From: an uncultured Burkholderiales bacterium
GTDB taxonomy: Bacteria > Pseudomonadota > Gammaproteobacteria > Burkholderiales > Burkholderiaceae_E
Assembly (NCBI GenBank): GCA_903923345.1
Contig: CAIXXI010000123.1
Location: forward strand, 1 to 27,847
Reading direction: 5' to 3'
Length of the DNA stretch: 27,847 nucleotides
Made by a program: the position numbers and the translations under genes. Below, piece by piece: positions 23,487 to 27,847 of the stretch; positions within the stretch are counted from its first letter, which is position 1, and each line of letters opens with the position of its first letter. The notes below the pieces were generated by a model that was given only the letters and a program-made list of their open reading frames with translations, had not been told where the DNA came from and did not search any database.

Positions 23487-24406
23487 CGTGCCGGCGCCGG
23501 ATGCCGGGCGATCCAGTGGCGGGCGATGTCGATGCGCCGGCACACCCAGACCCGGTCGTGGCGTTCGATGTGATCGAGAAACTGCTGCAGCGCGCGGAAT
23601 CGGCCGGGGCGCCCGAGAAGCCGGCAGTGCATGCCGATCGACATCATCCTGGGCGAGTCTTCGCCTTCTGCATACAGCACGTCGAAGCTGTCCTTGAGGT
23701 ATTGCAGGAAGTGCTCGCCGGTGTTGAAGCCCTGCGGGCTGGCAAAGCGCATGTCATTGGCATCAAGTGTGTAAGGCACGATCAGGTGATCGACTTCGCG
23801 GCCATCGCTGCGCGCCACGCGTGTCCAGAAGGGCAGCTCATCGCCGTAGTAATCGGAGTCGTAGAGCAGCCCGCCGTCGTCAACGACCAGCCGGCGCGTG
23901 TTGGGGCTGTCACGCCCGGTGTACCAGCCCAGCGGACGCTGGCCGGTCAATTGCTCGACGATCTGCATGCCGATGCGCAGGTGCTCGCGTTCGGTGGCTT
24001 CGTCCATGGATTGATAGTGGATCCAGCGCCAGCCATGGCAGGCAATCTCATGGCCGAGTTCGACGAAGGCCTGGGTGACGTCCGGATGCCGCTGCAGGGC
24101 CATCGAGACGCCAAAGACCGTCAGCGGCAGGCCGCGTCGCTCGAACTCGCGCAGGATGCGCCAGACACCGACCCTCGAGCCGTATTCGTAGATCGACTCC
24201 ATCGACAGATGCCGGTCGGGATAGGCCGCTGCGCCGACGATTTCGGACAGGAACTGCTCCGAGCCGGGGTCACCATGCAGCACGCTGTTTTCAGCGCCCT
24301 CCTCATAGTTCAGGACGAACTGGACGGCGACGCGGGCGCGTTGGGGCCAATCGGCATGGGGCGGGTTGCGGCCGTAGCCGATGAGGTCGCGGGGATAGGC
24401 ATTCAT
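23483..24406 (-). CDS. puuE: Allantoinase, polysaccharide-deacetylase type (PuuE)
   Basis: A 307-residue cytoplasmic enzyme of the cofactor-independent PuuE allantoinase group, which opens the allantoin ring to allantoate. It belongs to the polysaccharide deacetylase superfamily rather than the amidohydrolase-type allantoinases. The N-terminal block RDLIGYGRNPPHADWP (6-21) is diagnostic. NYEEGAEN (33-40) replaces the TFDDG metal motif of deacetylases. ELGHEIACHGWRWIHY (116-131) carries the conserved histidines 119, 124 and 130. Length matches the characterised Pseudomonas enzyme closely. The ATG at 24406 has a poor ribosome site. It is the first gene of the minus-strand cluster and overlaps the amidohydrolase by 4 bp, so both should be made together. 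Confidence 0.9.
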   Translation of the reverse strand: MNAYPRDLIGYGRNPPHADWPQRARVAVQFVLNYEEGAENSVLHGDPGSEQFLSEIVGAAAYPDRHLSMESIYEYGSRVGVWRILREFERRGLPLTVFGVSMALQRHPDVTQAFVELGHEIACHGWRWIHYQSMDEATEREHLRIGMQIVEQLTGQRPLGWYTGRDSPNTRRLVVDDGGLLYDSDYYGDELPFWTRVARSDGREVDHLIVPYTLDANDMRFASPQGFNTGEHFLQYLKDSFDVLYAEGEDSPRMMSIGMHCRLLGRPGRFRALQQFLDHIERHDRVWVCRRIDIARHWIARHPAPAR

Positions 24407-24528
24407 GGCGGCAGATCCGGCTCAGAGGGTGCCAATCCAGTGTAGCGCAGCCGGTTTGCAGGCCGTGCGAGTGCCGGAAATCGGGGTCTGCCGACCATCC
24501 TGATCGGGTGCTCACGTACCATCGGCCC

Positions 24529-25695
24529 ATGAATACACAGACCCTTTCCACGCGTTTCTCCCCGGATGCCGAGGCCCTGATCGAGCGCGCCTCGCGCTTT
24601 GCCCGCGACACGGTGGTGCCCCATGCACCGCTCTGGGAGCGCGAGCGTCGCATCGGCCACGAAGCCATCATCGCTGCCGCACCGCTGGGCTTGTGCGCCA
24701 TCGAAGTGCCACCCGAGCATGGCGGGCTGGGTCAGCCGTTTTCGGTCAAGGCACGAATCACCGAGGTCATGGCTTCTGCCGACTTCGGCTTTGCATTTTC
24801 GCTGGTCAACACGCAAAACGTCGCAACCAAGCTGGCAAAGGAAGCCCGCCCCGAGGTGGCCGCCCGTTATGTGCCCGATCTGATCGCCGGCAAGATCATC
24901 GGCTGCACCGCCCTGAGTGAACCGCAGGCCGGCTCCGATTTCAGCGCGATCACCACCACCGCGACACGCGTGCCCGGTGGCTGGCGCATCGATGGCCGCA
25001 AGGCCTGGATCACTAACGCCGCGCTGGCCGATGTGGCGGTGCTGTATGCGCAGACCGAACCTGGATCAGCCGGCAAGGGCATCGCCGGATTCGTGATCGA
25101 TCTGCGTCGTGCTGGCGTACAGCGCGAACCGGCGTTTGCACTGGCCGGTCAGCATGCCATCGGCACCGGCGGCTTTACGCTCGACGGCTATGTCGCCACC
25201 GACGACGAAGTCCTGCAGCCGCCCGGTCGCGCCTTCAAGGCCGCGCTGGGTTCGATCAACGGCGCTCGAACCTATGTGGCCGCGATGTGCTGCGGCATGG
25301 TCGGCGAAGCCCTGCGCATTGCGGCGGCTTATGGCGAGCAGCGTCAGGCCTTTGGCGTGCCGCTGGCCGCCCACGAGGGATGGCGCTGGCGGCTCGCCGA
25401 GGCATCCAGTGAATTGGCCGCCTGCCGATTGATGGTGGCGCAGAGCGCAGCCTGCATCGATGCCGGCGAGGACGCGCAGACTGTCGCGGCCCAGGCCAAG
25501 CTGCTGGCCACCCGGATGGCCGAGCGCCAGCTGGTCCAGCTGGCCCAGGCCATGGGCGCGGCCGGACTGCGCGAGGACTATCCGTTTGGCCGGCATCTGG
25601 TCGGTGCACGCATCGCCAACTTTGTTGATGGTTCGACCGAAATGCTGCTCGAGCGCATCGCTGCCGGCCTGCGTCGTTCGGGCGCAGCCGCCTGA
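24529..25695 (+). CDS. Acyl-CoA dehydrogenase family protein
   Basis: A 388-residue FAD-dependent acyl-CoA dehydrogenase that introduces an alpha-beta double bond in a CoA thioester. Typical blocks are GLCAIEVPPEHGGLG, GCTALSEPQAGSDFSAI (flavin/substrate site) and GRKAWITNA. The C-terminal position usually holding the catalytic Glu in Y-E-G-T reads VDGSTEM, so Asp367 would take that place; another base may be used. The ATG at 24529 is preferred to a GTG 21 nt upstream because the family N-terminus follows; neither has a good ribosome site. It diverges from the allantoinase across 122 bp and heads a plus-strand set with Nudix and crotonase genes. Confidence 0.9.
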   Translation: MNTQTLSTRFSPDAEALIERASRFARDTVVPHAPLWERERRIGHEAIIAAAPLGLCAIEVPPEHGGLGQPFSVKARITEVMASADFGFAFSLVNTQNVATKLAKEARPEVAARYVPDLIAGKIIGCTALSEPQAGSDFSAITTTATRVPGGWRIDGRKAWITNAALADVAVLYAQTEPGSAGKGIAGFVIDLRRAGVQREPAFALAGQHAIGTGGFTLDGYVATDDEVLQPPGRAFKAALGSINGARTYVAAMCCGMVGEALRIAAAYGEQRQAFGVPLAAHEGWRWRLAEASSELAACRLMVAQSAACIDAGEDAQTVAAQAKLLATRMAERQLVQLAQAMGAAGLREDYPFGRHLVGARIANFVDGSTEMLLERIAAGLRRSGAAA

Positions 25696-25761
25696 GGTCG
25701 ATTGGCATCAGCCGACCCACACCACACTGCGCCGAGTGCGCTTCGAGGGGACTGAGACACC

Positions 25762-26544
25762 ATGGAAAAACCGATCCCGCCCGCCATACCGGCTGCGACC
25801 ATCATGCTGCTTCGCGATGGCGAGCAGGGCCTGGAAGTCTTCATGGTGGTGCGCCACCACCAGATCGATTTCGCTTCGGGCGCGCTGGTGTTTCCCGGCG
25901 GCAAAGTGGATGCACAGGACACCGAGCCGAGCGTGCTCGCCCGCCTGGCCGCTTATGAGGGCGCCACGCCGGGGCAATCCGAACTGCGGGCTGCAGCGGT
26001 CCGCGAGGCCTTCGAGGAGTCGGGCATCCTACTGGCCCGAGGCCGCGCTCAGGGTGAGCTGCCGAAGGATGATCAGCTGGCGCGCTGGCGCGACGGCCTG
26101 AACGACAAATCGCTGCGGCTGGGAGAGCTGCTCGAAGCAGGCGACCTGATGGTGTCCTGCGACAACCTGATCCATTTCGCCCACTGGATCACGCCGACCT
26201 TCATGCCCAAGCGCTTCGACACCCACTTCTATCTGGCCCGTGTGCCCGAGGCACAGATCGCCGGCCACGATGGCTACGAGAATGTCGATTCGGTCTGGAT
26301 CACGCCGCGTCAGGTGATGGCGGATGCGCACGCCGGCACGCGCACGGTGATCTTCCCGACCCTGAGCAATGTGGTGAAGCTGGCCCAGTACGACAGTGTC
26401 GCGGCGGCCTTCGAAGGCACGCGCCGCTCACCGGTGGTGCCCATCCTGCCCTGGACCGAACAGCGCGAGGATGGCCGTTATGTGTGTATCCCGACTGACG
26501 CCGGCTACACGCTCACCGAGCACAAGGCCGCAGGCCCGGCCTGA
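25762..26544 (+). CDS. Nudix hydrolase, NUDT19/acyl-CoA diphosphatase-like
   Basis: A 260-residue Nudix protein. The Nudix helix is REAFEESGIL (81-90), and the upstream glycines are in VFPGGKVD (43-50). About 30 residues separate these two parts, where a standard Nudix box has about 13. This enlarged spacing is typical of the NUDT19 (RP2p) group, which hydrolyses CoA and acyl-CoA to phosphopantetheine compounds and 3',5'-ADP. Later segments (HWITPTFMPKRFDTHFYLA and VWITPRQ) also match that group. It starts at ATG 25762 with a GAGGGG purine run upstream. It lies 66 bp after an acyl-CoA dehydrogenase and 36 bp before a crotonase-family gene, which fits a role in trimming acyl-CoA pools. Confidence 0.88.
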   Translation: MEKPIPPAIPAATIMLLRDGEQGLEVFMVVRHHQIDFASGALVFPGGKVDAQDTEPSVLARLAAYEGATPGQSELRAAAVREAFEESGILLARGRAQGELPKDDQLARWRDGLNDKSLRLGELLEAGDLMVSCDNLIHFAHWITPTFMPKRFDTHFYLARVPEAQIAGHDGYENVDSVWITPRQVMADAHAGTRTVIFPTLSNVVKLAQYDSVAAAFEGTRRSPVVPILPWTEQREDGRYVCIPTDAGYTLTEHKAAGPA

Positions 26545-26580
26545 AGGCCCGCACTGACGCTTGCCACGAGGAGCATCTGC

Positions 26581-27390
26581 ATGAGTTCAATGCCCAGCCA
26601 GGATGAACCGGTCGAGTCCGACGAGGTGCTCTATTCGGTCCAGGATCATGTCGCCACCCTTCAGCTCAACCGGCCTCACCGCCAGAACACGATCACGCGT
26701 CCGATGCTCGCCGCCATCAGCCAGCGTCTGGTGCAGGCCGATCAGGATCCGGATGTCCGGGTCATCCTGATCACCGGTTCGGGCCGGTTTTTCTGTGCAG
26801 GGCTCGATCTGCGCGGTGGCAGCGGCATTGGTGAGGGCCACTTCAATGCCACCCTGAATCTGCGGGATGCGCCGCCCACGGTGCTGCATCAGGTGGACAA
26901 GCCGACCCTCTGCGCCCACAACGGTTCGAGCGCCGGTTACGGCATGGACCTCGCGCTCGGCTGCGATATCCGGATCATGGCCGATGACTCGAAAATGGCC
27001 GCTGCATTCACCGCGCGCGGCGTGGTCCCGGAGTCGGGTGGTACCTGGATTCTGCCGCGCCTGATCGGCTGGTCGAAGGCCTGCGAGCTGATCTTTACCG
27101 GCCGCACCCTGACTGCTGCGCAGTGTGTCGAGATGGGGCTCGCCTCGCAGGCCGTGCCCTCAGACCAGTGCCTGCCGGTGGCCCGCGCGCTGGCAGCCGA
27201 GATCGCTGCGAATGCGCCGCTCGCGGTCCAGGCCGCCAAGCGGATGATGCGCATGTCGGCCGATGAGCCCTTCGATGAACATGTCCACCATGTCTACCTG
27301 CAACTGCTGCCGCTGTTTCAGTCGCAGGACTTCAAGGAAGGCATGAAGGCCTTCATGGAAAAGCGTGCGGCGACCTTCCAGGGACGCTAA
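26581..27390 (+). CDS. Enoyl-CoA hydratase/isomerase (crotonase) family protein
   Basis: A 269-residue crotonase-fold protein acting on a CoA thioester. The oxyanion-hole segments are GRFFCAGLDL (68-77) and NGSSAGYGMDLALGCDI (114-130). The two glutamates of classical hydratases (Glu144 and Glu164 in rat) align by eye with Asp123 and Phe143. An alternative acid, Glu151, sits in VVPESGGTW, as in several isomerase-like and hydratase-related members. It could therefore be an isomerase or another crotonase activity. GAGGAG lies a few bases before the ATG at 26581. It follows the Nudix gene by 36 bp in the same probable operon. Confidence 0.9.
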   Translation: MSSMPSQDEPVESDEVLYSVQDHVATLQLNRPHRQNTITRPMLAAISQRLVQADQDPDVRVILITGSGRFFCAGLDLRGGSGIGEGHFNATLNLRDAPPTVLHQVDKPTLCAHNGSSAGYGMDLALGCDIRIMADDSKMAAAFTARGVVPESGGTWILPRLIGWSKACELIFTGRTLTAAQCVEMGLASQAVPSDQCLPVARALAAEIAANAPLAVQAAKRMMRMSADEPFDEHVHHVYLQLLPLFQSQDFKEGMKAFMEKRAATFQGR

Positions 27391-27449
27391 TCTTCCGGGT
27401 TTGGCTGCCTCCGATTCCGGCGCAGCGCATTGACCCAGGGAGACGTCAC

Positions 27450-27847
27450 ATGGCCATCAGCCACCCCATCAAACCGAGCCGCCGCCGTCTGTTGTCTCTG
27501 CCGCTGGCTCTGCCCCTGTTGGCGCATGGCCCGGCCCGGGCGCAGGAGTCCTGGCCCAGCAAGCCGGTGACCCTCATCGTGCCGCAGGCCGCAGGCGGCG
27601 CGAATGACACCATTGCGCGGGCTTTCGGTCAGCGCCTGTCGGTGGCGATCGGTCAGCCGGTGGTGATTGAAAACCGCGTCGGGGCGGGTGGCAATGTGGG
27701 CACCACGCTGGTGGCGCGGGCACCGAAAGACGGTTACACCCTGCTGATCACCGCGCAGAGTGCCCAGACCATCAATCCCGCTTTGTTTCGCAACCCGGGC
27801 TTTGACCCGGTCAAGGATTTCGAGCCGGTGATGACCGTCGCCACGGC
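27450..27847 (+). CDS. Bug family periplasmic binding protein, partial (right edge)
   Basis: This is the N-terminal 132 residues of a third Bug/TctC-type receptor; the rest lies beyond the window. The ATG at 27450 follows AGGGAG (27437-27442) by 7 nt. The leader contains SRRRLLSLPLALPLLAHG, with a twin-arginine-like start and cleavage near ARAQE. The mature part shows WPSKPVTLIVPQAAGGAND, QPVVIENRVGAGGNVG and PKDGYTLLI, all family hallmarks. It follows the crotonase gene by 59 bp on the same strand, so it probably delivers an acid that feeds the linked CoA-dependent enzymes. This is inference from position. Confidence 0.9.
   Translation, partial: MAISHPIKPSRRRLLSLPLALPLLAHGPARAQESWPSKPVTLIVPQAAGGANDTIARAFGQRLSVAIGQPVVIENRVGAGGNVGTTLVARAPKDGYTLLITAQSAQTINPALFRNPGFDPVKDFEPVMTVAT

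Noticed and set aside
21996..23573. 525-residue open frame on the plus strand
   Set aside because: It runs antisense through the amidohydrolase and binding-protein leader. Composition is Arg/Gly/His/Gln-rich with no family motif; it is a by-product of GC-rich codon use on the other strand.
24407..24528. Promoters for allantoinase and acyl-CoA dehydrogenase
   Set aside because: A TACACT box on the minus strand lacks a -35 at suitable spacing, and a lone GTGCGA half-site is not a full copy of the 22151-22174 dyad.
1..27847. Mobile elements, CRISPR, tRNA or toxin-antitoxin genes
   Set aside because: No transposase or integrase motifs, no terminal inverted repeats, no spaced direct-repeat array and no cloverleaf were seen; gene style is even across the window.

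Overview
The window is GC-rich DNA, densely packed with bacterial genes. It looks like an environmental betaproteobacterium of the order Burkholderiales. The main pointers are three Bug-type periplasmic binding proteins without membrane partners, two peptide-type ABC binding proteins, and many catabolic enzymes for acids, amides and CoA thioesters. That placement is inferred from gene content only, since no rRNA or other phylogenetic marker is present. I saw no tRNA, rRNA, insertion sequence, phage gene or CRISPR array.

Left part (1-7614). A peptide-type binding protein cut by the left edge (minus strand) diverges from an M81/MlrC-type metallopeptidase. Their shared 316-bp gap holds a dyad next to a possible promoter and a 12-bp tandem repeat. 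Next comes a minus-strand pair, a Bug binding protein and an acyl-CoA-dehydrogenase-fold flavoprotein. It diverges from a plus-strand pair, an amidase-signature hydrolase and a TauD/TfdA-type dioxygenase.

Middle part (7667-14295). A NIPSNAP protein diverges from a histidine phosphatase. A tight minus-strand operon follows: TfdA-like dioxygenase, hotdog thioesterase, acyl-CoA ligase. It diverges from a plus-strand set: quinone oxidoreductase, Bug binding protein, DUF3830 protein.

Right-centre (14297-24406, all minus strand). This is the most coherent system. In transcription order it encodes PuuE-type allantoinase, an M20 allantoate/carbamoyl amidohydrolase (4-bp overlap), a peptide-type binding protein, two permeases, two ATPases (mostly 3- to 4-bp junctions), an Asp/Glu/hydantoin-type racemase and an amidase. 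I read it as a ureide (allantoin- or hydantoin-like) uptake and degradation locus. A near-perfect dyad lies upstream of the binding protein. A rho-independent terminator lies between the binding protein and the permeases, which should favour an excess of binding protein.

Right end (24529-27847, plus strand). Acyl-CoA dehydrogenase, Nudix hydrolase of the acyl-CoA diphosphatase type, a crotonase-family protein with atypical active-site residues, and a third Bug binding protein cut by the right edge. No individual gene is of an unknown type apart from the DUF3830 protein. The novelty lies in the combinations and in the regulatory sequences between the genes.
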